64,000 nucleotides of DNA from positions 1-64,000 of the forward strand of contig NZ_ADEG01000012.1 in assembly GCF_000177075.1 (NCBI RefSeq), read 5' to 3'. The stretch comes from Hoylesella buccalis ATCC 35310. GTDB taxonomy: Bacteria > Bacteroidota > Bacteroidia > Bacteroidales > Bacteroidaceae. The notes under the pieces were generated by a model that was not told the DNA's origin, searched no databases, and worked only from the letters and a program-made list of their open reading frames with translations. Made by a program: the position numbers and the translations under genes. Shown here piece by piece: positions 25,876 through 34,843 of this stretch (position 1 is its first letter; every line of letters starts with the position of its first letter).

Positions 25876-26721
25876 CTATTCTACAGGTTCGGCTTTCTTC
25901 AATCTTCGGGACAATTGGAACAAGGCTGGAAGCATGATGCACAGAGAGAAAAGCAAACTCATCCACACGGCTTGCTGACTACCTCCAAAGATGTCAACAA
26001 GATTGCCATTAGCTGAGCTGGGAATGAGATTATACACCATGAATATTGTAGAGTTGTTTACCCAATGCAAAACAATGCCAGGTACTATACTATTGGTGCG
26101 CACATACATCCATCCCAACAACAAACCCATGAGAAAAGCGTGCGGCAATTGAGCCATATTGAAATGTGCAAGACCAAAAATCAACGCCGAAAGGATGATG
26201 GACAGCCAAGCTGTACGGCCACGGAAGAGTTGAAGTAAGGTGCGAAGAACGGCGCCTCTGAAAACAGTTTCTTCGGCAATTGGCACCAAAATGCCAACGG
26301 AAAGATATCCCCAACGATTGCCCATCAGGGCATTGAGCATTCGTTCTAAGCCAGAAGGCACCTCCACTTCCATCTGCTCAAGCAGCCATGCCGAGGGGAT
26401 GATGGTGCCCAATGATAGTAAAACCACCCAAAACAACGCCGCCCAAGGCTTACTGCGCACATACGAACGTGCCACAGGTGTCCATTTAAGCGACATGAAT
26501 AAGACGATTGTCAGCACACTGGAAACGGCAGAAGTGGCGATGACCGTCGTCGAACTGAACACGCGGTGCGACTGAAGATAGTGCAATGCGGTCCCGAAGT
26601 CCATGCCATTGTGCAGCAAAGACAAGATGCTGACCAAATAAGTGGCCAACACTTGAAGCATGATAAACACCACTAAATACCATGCAATATCTAATATTCC
26701 TTTGATTGATTTGCGCATCAT
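25876..26721 (-). CDS. CPBP family intramembrane glutamic endopeptidase
   Basis: A 281-aa polytopic inner-membrane protein of the CPBP/Abi (Rce1-like) family. Conserved motifs are the EExxxR-type VPIAEETVFRGAVLRTLLQ, the FGLAHFNMAQLPHAF motif, and HWVNNST near the end, providing the Glu, Arg and His residues of the active site. About eight hydrophobic segments are visible. Substrates are unknown; bacterial members process peptides or confer immunity. It is the last gene of a four-gene overlapping operon: its ATG overlaps the ribF stop by 4 bases. Confidence 0.85.
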   Translation of the reverse strand: MMRKSIKGILDIAWYLVVFIMLQVLATYLVSILSLLHNGMDFGTALHYLQSHRVFSSTTVIATSAVSSVLTIVLFMSLKWTPVARSYVRSKPWAALFWVVLLSLGTIIPSAWLLEQMEVEVPSGLERMLNALMGNRWGYLSVGILVPIAEETVFRGAVLRTLLQLFRGRTAWLSIILSALIFGLAHFNMAQLPHAFLMGLLLGWMYVRTNSIVPGIVLHWVNNSTIFMVYNLIPSSANGNLVDIFGGSQQAVWMSLLFSLCIMLPALFQLSRRLKKAEPVE

Positions 26722-27683
26722 TTCTCTATTTTGTTAAAATAAGAATCTACTTCCCGTGCATCTTCCGCTATTTTAGCATGTAACAACGCCAAGCTGTCAA
26801 ACCGCTTTTCATCGCGAAGGCGTTTGAAAAAGGCCACGGAGAGTTGCTTATCATAGATATTTTCATGAAATCCTTCGAGGATATGAGTTTCAATTGTCAG
26901 GCTTGTTCCATTGTAGGTGGGGCGCATACCGATGCTGGTCATCGCCCGATACCATGGCCCTGTCCCCTCTACCTGCGCTTTCACGGCATAAACACCCATG
27001 GCAGGAAGCAGCTGTGTGATTTCGCTTAAATTGAGATTGGCTGTAGGAAAACCAAGTTTCCGACCCTCTTTACATCCATCAACGACATGAGCCGTGAGCA
27101 CATAGGGTCGCCCTAAACAGCGATTGGCCTGCTCCATTGAACCTTCATGGATGTATTTTCGAATGGCAGAAGAACTCACATGCACGGCATCTTTGATTAA
27201 AGAAAACTCCTCACTGCGTATCACCTCGATGCCTAATGCCCGTCCATAGCACACATAATCGTCAAATCCTTCTTCCCGATTGTGTCCAAACCGATTATCA
27301 TAACCAATCACCAACTTGCGTACCTGTAACCGACGATGGAGCACATTGCCCATGAATTGTTGGGCTGTCATGTTCGCCATCTCTTGCGTAAAGGGCAATA
27401 CCACGACCTGATCAACAGCTGTTGCAGAGAGTAGTTGCAGCTTTTGTTCGGTCGTGGTCAACAGTTCGGGGACATAATGACTGTGTAACACTTGGCGAGG
27501 ATGCTTGTCAAACGTGATGACCATGGATGACAATCCTGCGTCACGAGCTGTCTTCACGACCTGGCGTATCAAGAATTGATGCCCCAAATGCACCCCATCG
27601 AAGAACCCAATGGTTGCCACACAGGGACTCGTTAGAACCGTTTTTTCATCCAATATCATGGTTTTCATATCCTTACCACGCAT
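26718..27683 (-). CDS. ribF: Bifunctional riboflavin kinase / FAD synthetase
   Basis: Makes FMN from riboflavin and then FAD, in the cytoplasm. The N-terminal nucleotidyltransferase domain has ATIGFFDGVHLGHQFLI (about 18-34), VITFDKHPRQVL and VIGYDNRFGHNREEG. The C-terminal flavokinase domain has GRPYVLTAHVVDGCKEGRKLGFPTANL. The length of about 320 aa is normal. Met1 at 27683 overlaps the upstream HAD gene by 11 bases; Met6 at 27668 is an equally good start. Its stop overlaps the CPBP start by 4 bases. ribD lies about 11 kb away, not linked. Confidence 0.93.
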   Translation of the reverse strand: MRGKDMKTMILDEKTVLTSPCVATIGFFDGVHLGHQFLIRQVVKTARDAGLSSMVITFDKHPRQVLHSHYVPELLTTTEQKLQLLSATAVDQVVVLPFTQEMANMTAQQFMGNVLHRRLQVRKLVIGYDNRFGHNREEGFDDYVCYGRALGIEVIRSEEFSLIKDAVHVSSSAIRKYIHEGSMEQANRCLGRPYVLTAHVVDGCKEGRKLGFPTANLNLSEITQLLPAMGVYAVKAQVEGTGPWYRAMTSIGMRPTYNGTSLTIETHILEGFHENIYDKQLSVAFFKRLRDEKRFDSLALLHAKIAEDAREVDSYFNKIEK

Positions 27684-28284
27684 TTATCCAATCGTTACCT
27701 GTGGTTTCGTGCATCACCTGGATGCCCAGTTGTGCAGCCGATTCACAGTTTTCTTTTACGTCATCAATAAAGAGTGTCTCTGCTGCTTGCAGCTGTGAGC
27801 GCCTCAATACGGTCTCAAAAATCTTGCGGTCGGGCTTGGTAAGCTGCAACTTGTACGACAGATAAACGTCTTCGAAATAATCATTTACCCCCAAATTGTG
27901 ATAGGGAAAGAAATCTGTCACGCATTTCTGCCAGTGCATGTCATTAGTGTTGCTCAACAGAAAAAGCCGATAATCTTTCTTCAAGTCAACCAAGCGTTGT
28001 TTCTTCTCATCAGGAATACCTACCAAAAGTTGGTTCCATGCCCAGACAATTTCCTTATTCTCGGCCTTGCATCTGCTCATGCTGCGAACCTCATCACAAA
28101 ACTCTTCCGTCGTCATTTGGCCCGTTTCAATGCCAAAAAACAAATCAGCCGTGCGATGATCCCGAACATAAGAGGCAACGTCTCCAGCCCCTATCTGCTC
28201 AAAAGCACGCACGCAGCGCTGTTTATCAAGCCCTACAAGCACGCAACCCAGGTCAAATATGATGTTTTTGACGTTCTGTTTCAT
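27673..28284 (-). CDS. HAD family phosphatase
   Basis: A 203-aa haloacid-dehalogenase-type hydrolase (subclass I cap) with the four HAD motifs in order: NIIFDLGCVLVGLD (motif I, where the second Asp is replaced by Gly), LFLLSNTNDMH (motif II), a Lys in the KLQLTKPDRKIF region (motif III) and TLFIDDVKENCESA (motif IV). DxG rather than DxD in motif I resembles the beta-phosphoglucomutase/YihX relatives and still leaves the nucleophile. It probably dephosphorylates a small phosphorylated metabolite. The start at 28284 overlaps the upstream ATPase stop (ATGA); a longer frame to 28320 would overlap by 40 bases and is less likely. Confidence 0.82.
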   Translation of the reverse strand: MKQNVKNIIFDLGCVLVGLDKQRCVRAFEQIGAGDVASYVRDHRTADLFFGIETGQMTTEEFCDEVRSMSRCKAENKEIVWAWNQLLVGIPDEKKQRLVDLKKDYRLFLLSNTNDMHWQKCVTDFFPYHNLGVNDYFEDVYLSYKLQLTKPDRKIFETVLRRSQLQAAETLFIDDVKENCESAAQLGIQVMHETTGNDWINAW

Positions 28285-30923
28285 GATTTTCTTGCCCTTA
28301 ATCGTTTCGTCCATCGCCACAGTTCACCCACCCAAAGCACAACAGAAGTAAAGCCAATGATGCCCAACCAATCGCTGAGCGACAACGGTACGGTGCGGAA
28401 CATCTTACCTCCGAAGGTCACTATGAGCCACTGTCCCAAGATAACCAACAGCAACACGAGCAGCAGTCCCTTGTCTTTCCAAAGATAACGGAATGCCGAA
28501 TGATTGGAACCAAGCGTCTTTGCATTGAACAGGTTCCACAGCTGAATCATCACAAAGGTTGTGAAGAAGATGGTCAACTCACGCATACTGATGCCTTGCG
28601 ACACATTACGTTCGCAATAAATGAGCATGGCAAACAGGAAAATAAAGAAGGTCACGCCGCAGAAAAGAATGCCTTGGCGCATCTCTTTATTAAGGATGAA
28701 CTCGTTTTCCTTACGCGGTTTGTCTTTCATCACCTCGCGTGAAGGAGGCAAAGAGGCCAATGCCATGGCCGCAAAGGTATCCATCAGGAGGTTCACCCAC
28801 AATATCTGTGTCACCGTGAGCGGCATCTCCACACCGATGAAAGCCCCTCCAAGGACAAGAAGTAGCGCTGTGATGTTGACAATAAGTTGGAAAAAGAGGA
28901 AACGTTGGATATTCTTATACAACGAACGACCCCACATCACGGCATGCGCGATAGAGCCAAACGAGTCGTCGAGCAACGTCATATCGCTGGCTTCCTTAGC
29001 CACACTGGTTCCCGACCCTAATGACAAACCCACATGAGCATAATGCAATGCAGGCGCGTCATTGGTTCCATCGCCCGTCACAGCCACCACTTCTTTGCGC
29101 TTTTGCAGCATTTCCACAAGTCGTTGTTTATCCGATGGACGCGCTCGCGACATCACTTTGATGGTATGAGCACGCTCGTATGCCTCTTCATCCGACAGCG
29201 CATTCCACTCTGGACCAGTCAGTGCAGCCTCCTTGGGCGTATCATCATTCCAGACACCTATCTGCCTTGCTATCTCAATAGCGGTGGCTTGCGTATCTCC
29301 CGTCACTACCTTCACCTCGATACCCGCTTGCTGACACTGGTTAACAGCACTTGGAACATCCGCGCGAACAGGGTCACTAATCGCAGCAACGCACTGCAAA
29401 GAGAGATTTTGTAAGTGATTCTTTATTTGGATATTGGATAGCACATCCGCTTCAAGTTGCTTGCAAGCAAACGCCAAAGTGCGCATGGCCTTGTGCTGAT
29501 AACCCAACAAAGTAGACTGATAGGATTGTTTTTCAGCCTCAGACAAGGTGCAGAAGTTCATCACAATCTCTGGTGCTCCCTTAACAAAGAGATACTTTCT
29601 GCCACCCATCTCTGCAACGGTTGCCATGTACTTGTTTTCTGTTGAGAATGGCAACTGTGCTATCGTGGTGGCTTGGTTACGGATGGTTTGATAGTCAACG
29701 CCATGCTTTTGCAACCATGTCAGCAGGGCTATCTCCGTTGGATTACCGATTCCAGCACCATCTTCTCCCAACTCTGCTGTTGTATTCAGGGCGATAGCTT
29801 GAGCCAGCACATCGTGTTCAGAAACCTCCGTAACGACTGAAGAGCCAGCCATCTCCATGACCGTCATCTTGTTTTCTGTCAACGTTCCCGTTTTATCGGT
29901 GCAGATAACTGTCACCGCCCCCATCGTTTCACACGCATGCAGCTTCCTAACCAGGTTGTTGCTCTTCAACATCCGGCGCATATTCAGCGCCAAACTCAAG
30001 GTTACGGCCATAGGAAGTCCTTCGGGTACGGCCATCACTATCAGCGTGACAGCCATCATGAAATACTGCAACACCACCTCGGCCATCTTGAAATAATCTG
30101 TGCCTTGCCATACGGCGTCGTTCACAAGGATGTCGTGTATGAGGAAGATGACGAAAGCAGCTACAGCCACTACCGACCCAACCACCGAGATGAGTTTAGC
30201 CAATTTGGCCAATTGGGTATCCAAAGGCGTTTGGGTATGCGTTATTTCGCTCGAGTTGCGGGCCACCTTACCAATCTCCGTAGCATCGCCAATGGCTGTG
30301 ACAATGGCTGCACCACGGCCATTCATGACCATCGTACTGCGCAAGACCATGTCATGAGGGTAGGTTTTTTCATGTGCTTCTTCCTCCTCGTCATCATCCA
30401 CATCAATACCCTTTGAGCAGATAGGTTCGCCCGTTAACGACGATTCGTCTATCAACAAATCAACGGCCTTGACGAGTTTTCCGTCGGCAGGTATCTCGTC
30501 ACCCACCTCAATGATCATCAAATCGCCTACTACCACATCCTTTCGAGGAATCTCAACGACATACCCATTGCGTCGAACCTTCACCAACGACTCTTCATTT
30601 AGCGCATTAAGAATGTTGAATTTCTTGGCTGCATCCCGCTCAAAGTAAAAGCCGACGCTGGTTGCAAAGAAGATGGCAACAAAGATACCAATGGTTTCAA
30701 TAAAGTTCTGCTCAACGAAAGCTAACACCAATGAGACAGCGGCAGCAATCAAAAGCACTTGAATGATGGGGTCGCGATACTTGTCCAAATACAATTTCCA
30801 CAACGAGGTTGTAGGGGGTGGCGTCAGTATGTTTTTACCAAATTTTATCCTGTTAGCCGCCACTTGTTCGTCTGTCAAGCCTGTATGATGGTTCCTTGCG
30901 TTTTTAATGTCTTGCGTACTCAT
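28281..30923 (-). CDS. Calcium-translocating P-type ATPase (PMCA-like)
   Basis: An 880-aa P2-type cation ATPase that pumps Ca2+ or a related ion out across the inner membrane. Present are the actuator TGEP loop (DESSLTGEPICSK), the phosphorylation site CDKTGTLTENKM, the KGAPEIVM nucleotide-domain motif, the hinge TGDGTNDAPALHYA and the transmembrane 4 motif VMAVPEGLPMAVTLSLA, which is of the PMCA type. Ten membrane spans can be drawn. The start at 30923 is chosen because a promoter box lies at 30932-30962, inside the longer frame that begins at 30956. It is the first gene of the ATPase-HAD-ribF-CPBP operon. Confidence 0.9.
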   Translation of the reverse strand: MSTQDIKNARNHHTGLTDEQVAANRIKFGKNILTPPPTTSLWKLYLDKYRDPIIQVLLIAAAVSLVLAFVEQNFIETIGIFVAIFFATSVGFYFERDAAKKFNILNALNEESLVKVRRNGYVVEIPRKDVVVGDLMIIEVGDEIPADGKLVKAVDLLIDESSLTGEPICSKGIDVDDDEEEEAHEKTYPHDMVLRSTMVMNGRGAAIVTAIGDATEIGKVARNSSEITHTQTPLDTQLAKLAKLISVVGSVVAVAAFVIFLIHDILVNDAVWQGTDYFKMAEVVLQYFMMAVTLIVMAVPEGLPMAVTLSLALNMRRMLKSNNLVRKLHACETMGAVTVICTDKTGTLTENKMTVMEMAGSSVVTEVSEHDVLAQAIALNTTAELGEDGAGIGNPTEIALLTWLQKHGVDYQTIRNQATTIAQLPFSTENKYMATVAEMGGRKYLFVKGAPEIVMNFCTLSEAEKQSYQSTLLGYQHKAMRTLAFACKQLEADVLSNIQIKNHLQNLSLQCVAAISDPVRADVPSAVNQCQQAGIEVKVVTGDTQATAIEIARQIGVWNDDTPKEAALTGPEWNALSDEEAYERAHTIKVMSRARPSDKQRLVEMLQKRKEVVAVTGDGTNDAPALHYAHVGLSLGSGTSVAKEASDMTLLDDSFGSIAHAVMWGRSLYKNIQRFLFFQLIVNITALLLVLGGAFIGVEMPLTVTQILWVNLLMDTFAAMALASLPPSREVMKDKPRKENEFILNKEMRQGILFCGVTFFIFLFAMLIYCERNVSQGISMRELTIFFTTFVMIQLWNLFNAKTLGSNHSAFRYLWKDKGLLLVLLLVILGQWLIVTFGGKMFRTVPLSLSDWLGIIGFTSVVLWVGELWRWTKRLRARKS

Positions 30924-30931
30924 AATCTGTG

Positions 30932-30962
30932 CAAAGTTACTTGAATTCAAGAGCATAGCAAA
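30932..30962 (-). promoter_or_regulatory. Promoter of the ATPase-HAD-ribF-CPBP operon
   Basis: Minus strand: TTTG at 30962-30959, 19 bases, then TAACTTTG at 30939-30932. A full-consensus Bacteroidetes promoter 8 bases ahead of the ATPase ATG. Confidence 0.65.
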
Positions 30963-31056
30963 ATAAATGGAACGATTCCTCTTTACTCATTTTGCTAATA
31001 ATTGTAAAAAGATGCTACAACTTCTTCTTTCTACCAATTATTCGGATTAAAATATG

Positions 31057-31064
31057 TAACTTTG
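31057..31064 (+). promoter_or_regulatory. -7 element of the GH2 gene
   Basis: TAACTTTG, matching TAnnTTTG, 41 bases before the ATG at 31106; the -33 position is weak. It lies inside a longer in-frame extension beginning at 30992, which it makes unlikely. Confidence 0.5.
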
Positions 31065-31105
31065 AAACATCATTATTTATTCTTAACATTGTTTTAACTA
31101 GAAAA

Positions 31106-32923
31106 ATGAAAAAACTAAACGTACTTTTACTCGCCTTATTTGTCTATACAGCCGCCATGGCACAATGGAAACCTGTTGGCGACAAAATTAAAACCGACTG
31201 GGCCAACAAGGTAAACCCCAGCAACGTGCTGCCCGAGTACCCCCGTCCTATTATGGAAAGAAGTCAGTGGCAAAACCTTAATGGATTGTGGAACTATGCC
31301 ATTCGCAACCGTGGAGCAGCCGGAACGAATATCAACGACGGAAAAATTTTGGTGCCTTTCGCCATCGAGTCGAGCCTTTCAGGAGTACAGAAGACCGTGG
31401 GCAAGGACAAAGAATTGTGGTACGAGCGTACCTTCAGTGTGCCTGCTGCCTGGTCGGGCAAGAACATTCTGCTGCATTTTGGTGCGGTTGATTGGAAAGC
31501 CGACGTGTTCCTCAACGACATCAAGATAGGCTCTCACAAGGGTGGTTTTTCCGCTTTCAGCTTTGACATCACACCTTATTTGACAAATGGACAGCAAAAG
31601 TTGGTCGTGAGGGTATGGGATCCAACGACTGACGGACACCAACCCGTAGGAAAACAACGTACCAAACCAGAAGGAATCTGGTACACACCCGTTACCGGCA
31701 TCTGGCAAACGGTATGGTTGGAGCCTGTTAACAAAAAGCACATTGCAGCCGTTTACAACACCCCCAACATTGATGAAAGCAAGTTGACGGTATGCACAAA
31801 GACAGACGGAACCCAGCAGGGCGACGTGATTAGTGTTGTGATGAAAGACGGCAACAAGATTGTTGCTAGGGGAAAAGCCATCGCCGGGCAGGAAGTGGAG
31901 CTGTTTGTACAGAACCAAAAGCTATGGACACCAGATTCTCCGTTCTTGTATGACCTGGAAATCTCCCTCCTCTCGGGTGGTAAAACCGTCGATGTTGTGA
32001 AGAGCTACAGTGCCATGCGCAAGATTTCATCGGTGCGTGATGGGGCTGGTGTGTGGCGTATGCAGCTCAACAACAAGAACCTTTTCCAATATGGCCCACT
32101 CGACCAAGGTTACTGGCCTGACGGTCTTTTCACGGCTCCCACAGAAGAAGCCATGATCTACGACATCAAAAAGACCAAGGACATGGGCTTCAACATGATT
32201 CGCAAGCACATGAAGGTGGAGCCAGCTCGTTGGTATACAGCCTGTGACAAGCTGGGTATTCTGGTATGGCAAGACATGCCTATGGGCGACATTCAGCACG
32301 GACCCGACTGGCAGAACCACGAGTACTATCAGGAAACAGGACGCTTAGCCAATCGTTCAGCCGAGTCGGAAGAAAACTTCAAGCGTGAGTGGAAAGCCAT
32401 TATCGGCCAATTCTACTCCTATCCTTCCATCGTTGTGTGGACGCCTTTCAATGAGGCTTGGGGACAATTTAAAACTGAAGAGATTACTGCATTTACGAAA
32501 GCGCTCGATTCTACCCGTCTCATTAACTCGGCCAGTGGTGGCAACCACTTCAAGACGGGCGACATTCTGGACCTTCACAATTATCCTGGACCGATGATGT
32601 ACCTCTACGACTTCAACCGCACGACAGTGCTCGGCGAGTTTGGTGGACTGGGATTGCCGCTGAAAGGACACCTCTGGCAGGCTGACCGCAATTGGGGTTA
32701 CGTACAATTCAAAAACAGCAAAGAGGTTACAGACCGCTACGTTGAGTTGCTGGAAGAACTCAAACCCATGATTCGCCAGGGCTTCTCAGCAGCAGTATAT
32801 ACCCAAACAACCGACGTTGAAGGTGAGGTGAACGGACTGATGACCTACGACAGAAAGGTGATTAAGCTGGACGAAAATCGAGTGAGAAAGGCCAATCTAG
32901 AGCTGTACAAACTCTATAAATAA
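31106..32923 (+). CDS. Glycoside hydrolase family 2 (beta-galactosidase/beta-glucuronidase-like)
   Basis: A secreted or periplasmic retaining beta-glycosidase of 605 aa. The signal peptide is MKKLNVLLLALFVYTAAMAQ. The sugar-binding jelly roll holds RSQWQNLNGLWNYA and FGAVDWKADVFLNDIKIGSHKGGF; an immunoglobulin-like domain follows, then the TIM barrel with DQGYWPDGLF, FNMIRKHMKVEPARWYTACD, and the acid/base Glu in VVWTPFNEAWGQ. The nucleophile is probably the Glu in VLGEFGGLG. It is short for the family and lacks the extra C-terminal domains. Galactoside, glucuronide or mannoside specificity cannot be told. Confidence 0.87.
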   Translation: MKKLNVLLLALFVYTAAMAQWKPVGDKIKTDWANKVNPSNVLPEYPRPIMERSQWQNLNGLWNYAIRNRGAAGTNINDGKILVPFAIESSLSGVQKTVGKDKELWYERTFSVPAAWSGKNILLHFGAVDWKADVFLNDIKIGSHKGGFSAFSFDITPYLTNGQQKLVVRVWDPTTDGHQPVGKQRTKPEGIWYTPVTGIWQTVWLEPVNKKHIAAVYNTPNIDESKLTVCTKTDGTQQGDVISVVMKDGNKIVARGKAIAGQEVELFVQNQKLWTPDSPFLYDLEISLLSGGKTVDVVKSYSAMRKISSVRDGAGVWRMQLNNKNLFQYGPLDQGYWPDGLFTAPTEEAMIYDIKKTKDMGFNMIRKHMKVEPARWYTACDKLGILVWQDMPMGDIQHGPDWQNHEYYQETGRLANRSAESEENFKREWKAIIGQFYSYPSIVVWTPFNEAWGQFKTEEITAFTKALDSTRLINSASGGNHFKTGDILDLHNYPGPMMYLYDFNRTTVLGEFGGLGLPLKGHLWQADRNWGYVQFKNSKEVTDRYVELLEELKPMIRQGFSAAVYTQTTDVEGEVNGLMTYDRKVIKLDENRVRKANLELYKLYK

Positions 32924-32934
32924 CTAAGAATCCT

Positions 32935-33891
32935 ATGAGAAAAAGTATTAAAATCTCATTAATTACTGTCACCATCGTTGTGCTACTGGCAATCGTTGGT
33001 GGCAGTATTTACATGATAGAATACTCGTTGAGACGCCCTTACCCCATCAACGTGTCCTACAAAGACCGTTTTGCGCACGTCATCAATGACAACCCAGAGA
33101 TTAAACCCTGGATAGACAGCCTGACCCAAGGCAACCTCATCCATGACACCCTGGTAACGATGCAAGACGATGAGCAGCATCATGCCGTTTTCGTCTATGC
33201 GCCACAACCCACCCGCAAGACGGCTGTTGTGCTGCATGGTTACCACGACTCTCATACGGGCATGATGCAGATAGCCCACATCTATGCCCGCATGGGTTAC
33301 AATGTGCTGCTACCCGACCACCATGCGCATGGCTGGAGCGAAGGCGAGATGGTACAAATGGGATGGAAAGAGCGCCACGACGTGCTGCGCTGGATGGCCA
33401 TTGCCGACTCGCTTTTCAGCGATTCAACCGGCCATTCCGAGCAAGTGGTCCACGGTATCTCCATGGGAGCCGCACTCACCATGTGCGTTTCGGGTGAAGA
33501 CACCCCCGACTATGTCAAGTGCTTTGTGGAAGATTGTGGTTACACCAGCGTGTGGGACGAGTTCAAAAACGAACTGAAAACGCAGTTTGGGCTACCTCCC
33601 TTCCCCCTACTCTACACGGCCAGCGCACTAAACAAGCTGCTGTACGGATGGTCGTTCGGGGAGGCTTCACCCTTGAAGCAGGTGGCCAAATGCCAAAAGC
33701 CCATGCTCTTTATCCATGGAGACCGCGATACTTACGTGCGAACCGATATGGTTTATCCGCTTTACAAGGCCAAATCTCAACCGAAACAGTTGTGGATAGC
33801 CAAGGGTTCTAAACACGCTGAGAGCTACAAGGACCATCGACAAGAATATACGGAAGTTGTGAAGAAATTTGTCAGCCGATACATTCCTTAA
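32935..33891 (+). CDS. Alpha/beta hydrolase with N-terminal membrane anchor
   Basis: A 318-aa protein with one N-terminal membrane span (ISLITVTIVVLLAIVGGSIY) and a hydrolase fold of the BAAT/acyl-CoA-thioesterase or DUF1749-like kind. VVLHGYHDSHTGM forms the oxyanion loop, VHGISMGAALTMC the nucleophile elbow (Ser in GISMGA), FIHGDRDTYVRTDM the acid, and GSKHAES the His. It is probably an envelope esterase or peptidase facing the periplasm; the substrate is unknown. It follows the GH2 gene after 11 bases and is likely co-transcribed with it. Confidence 0.83.
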   Translation: MRKSIKISLITVTIVVLLAIVGGSIYMIEYSLRRPYPINVSYKDRFAHVINDNPEIKPWIDSLTQGNLIHDTLVTMQDDEQHHAVFVYAPQPTRKTAVVLHGYHDSHTGMMQIAHIYARMGYNVLLPDHHAHGWSEGEMVQMGWKERHDVLRWMAIADSLFSDSTGHSEQVVHGISMGAALTMCVSGEDTPDYVKCFVEDCGYTSVWDEFKNELKTQFGLPPFPLLYTASALNKLLYGWSFGEASPLKQVAKCQKPMLFIHGDRDTYVRTDMVYPLYKAKSQPKQLWIAKGSKHAESYKDHRQEYTEVVKKFVSRYIP

Positions 33892-33989
33892 CAACCCTCA
33901 TTTACTCCTGCCGGTCCTCCAGCTGTAACATTCTGCACAGACGATTGGCCTGGAGTAACTTCTCACATGAGAAAACGCCGATGAAACCT

Positions 33990-34757
33990 TCATTTTTGAA
34001 GTCTAACAACGCGGTCATCGGCATCAAAACGGATATGTTCACTTTCGATGAAATGGTGCAAAGTACCGTCTTCAATGAGCTGTTTCGTCGTCCCGGTGTG
34101 TAGCTTTTGTTGATTATCCAGCAGCCATATCTCGTCTGTTATCTGTAAAGCCAGTTCGATATCATGGATGGATAAGAACACGGTCTTATCCAACTCATGT
34201 GCCAATTGGGACAACAGACGCAGCGTGTCCACCTTACTTTGGAAATCAAGAAAGGCCGTTGGTTCGTCTAAGATGATGATGGGCGTTTGCTGTGCCAGGG
34301 CTTTTGCTATCATTACCTTTTGCCGTTCACCATCACTTAGGCTCGAAATATTCCTTTCAGCCAACTGCTCGATGCCCACCAGTTGCATGGCTTTCGAGAT
34401 AATTTTGTGGTCTTCGTCCGACAAAACGCCCCAAAATCCCGTGTAGGGCGTGCGCCCCAACCCCACCAATTCGGTTGCGGTAAGATTCCGAATGTCCATT
34501 CTTTCCGTCAGAACCACACTGATTTTTTCGGCCAATTCTAGGTGAGATAGCCGTTCCAAGGGTGTTCCTTGAATATATATTTTGCCCGCTATGGGTGGTA
34601 TAAAGCCCGCCAGAGTGCGTAAAAGAGTAGATTTACCCACACCATTTCGCCCCAGCAAACAGGTCAACCGACCGCTGTTCAGGGTAGAATTGATATCCGA
34701 TACGACCGCATGTTTGCCGTATCCGATGGACAAATTGTATAATTGAATGGTCTGCAT
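33990..34757 (-). CDS. ABC transporter ATP-binding protein, iron/haem (FecE/HmuV) type
   Basis: A 255-aa ATPase subunit with Walker A (LLGRNGVGKSTLLRTLAG), the Q-loop region VVLTERMDIRNLT, signature LSDGERQKVMIAKAL, Walker B IIILDEPTAFLDF and H-loop LSIHDIELALQ. YGKHAVVSDINSTLNSGR and TELVGLGRTPYTGFWG are typical of the siderophore/haem/cobalamin-importer branch. No permease or substrate-binding gene is beside it, so its membrane partner must be elsewhere. It has its own -7 box (TATCTTTG on the minus strand, 34766-34773). Confidence 0.87.
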   Translation of the reverse strand: MQTIQLYNLSIGYGKHAVVSDINSTLNSGRLTCLLGRNGVGKSTLLRTLAGFIPPIAGKIYIQGTPLERLSHLELAEKISVVLTERMDIRNLTATELVGLGRTPYTGFWGVLSDEDHKIISKAMQLVGIEQLAERNISSLSDGERQKVMIAKALAQQTPIIILDEPTAFLDFQSKVDTLRLLSQLAHELDKTVFLSIHDIELALQITDEIWLLDNQQKLHTGTTKQLIEDGTLHHFIESEHIRFDADDRVVRLQK

Positions 34758-34765
34758 GTCTGTTG

Positions 34766-34773
34766 CAAAGATA
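34766..34773 (-). promoter_or_regulatory. -7 element of the orphan ABC ATPase gene
   Basis: The minus strand reads TATCTTTG, 8 bases ahead of the start codon; no clear -33 element. The leader would be very short. Confidence 0.45.
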
Positions 34774-34826
34774 GCGAATTACGCAAAATATAACGTTCGT
34801 AGCTCGTCAATTCTTGCTAAAAAGCG

Positions 34827-34834
34827 TATCTTTG
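34827..34834 (+). promoter_or_regulatory. -7 element of the helicase gene
   Basis: TATCTTTG, 9 bases before the ATG at 34844, so the mRNA leader would be only a few bases. It excludes the longer in-frame start at 34814. Confidence 0.5.
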
Positions 34835-34843
34835 TCCGTACTT

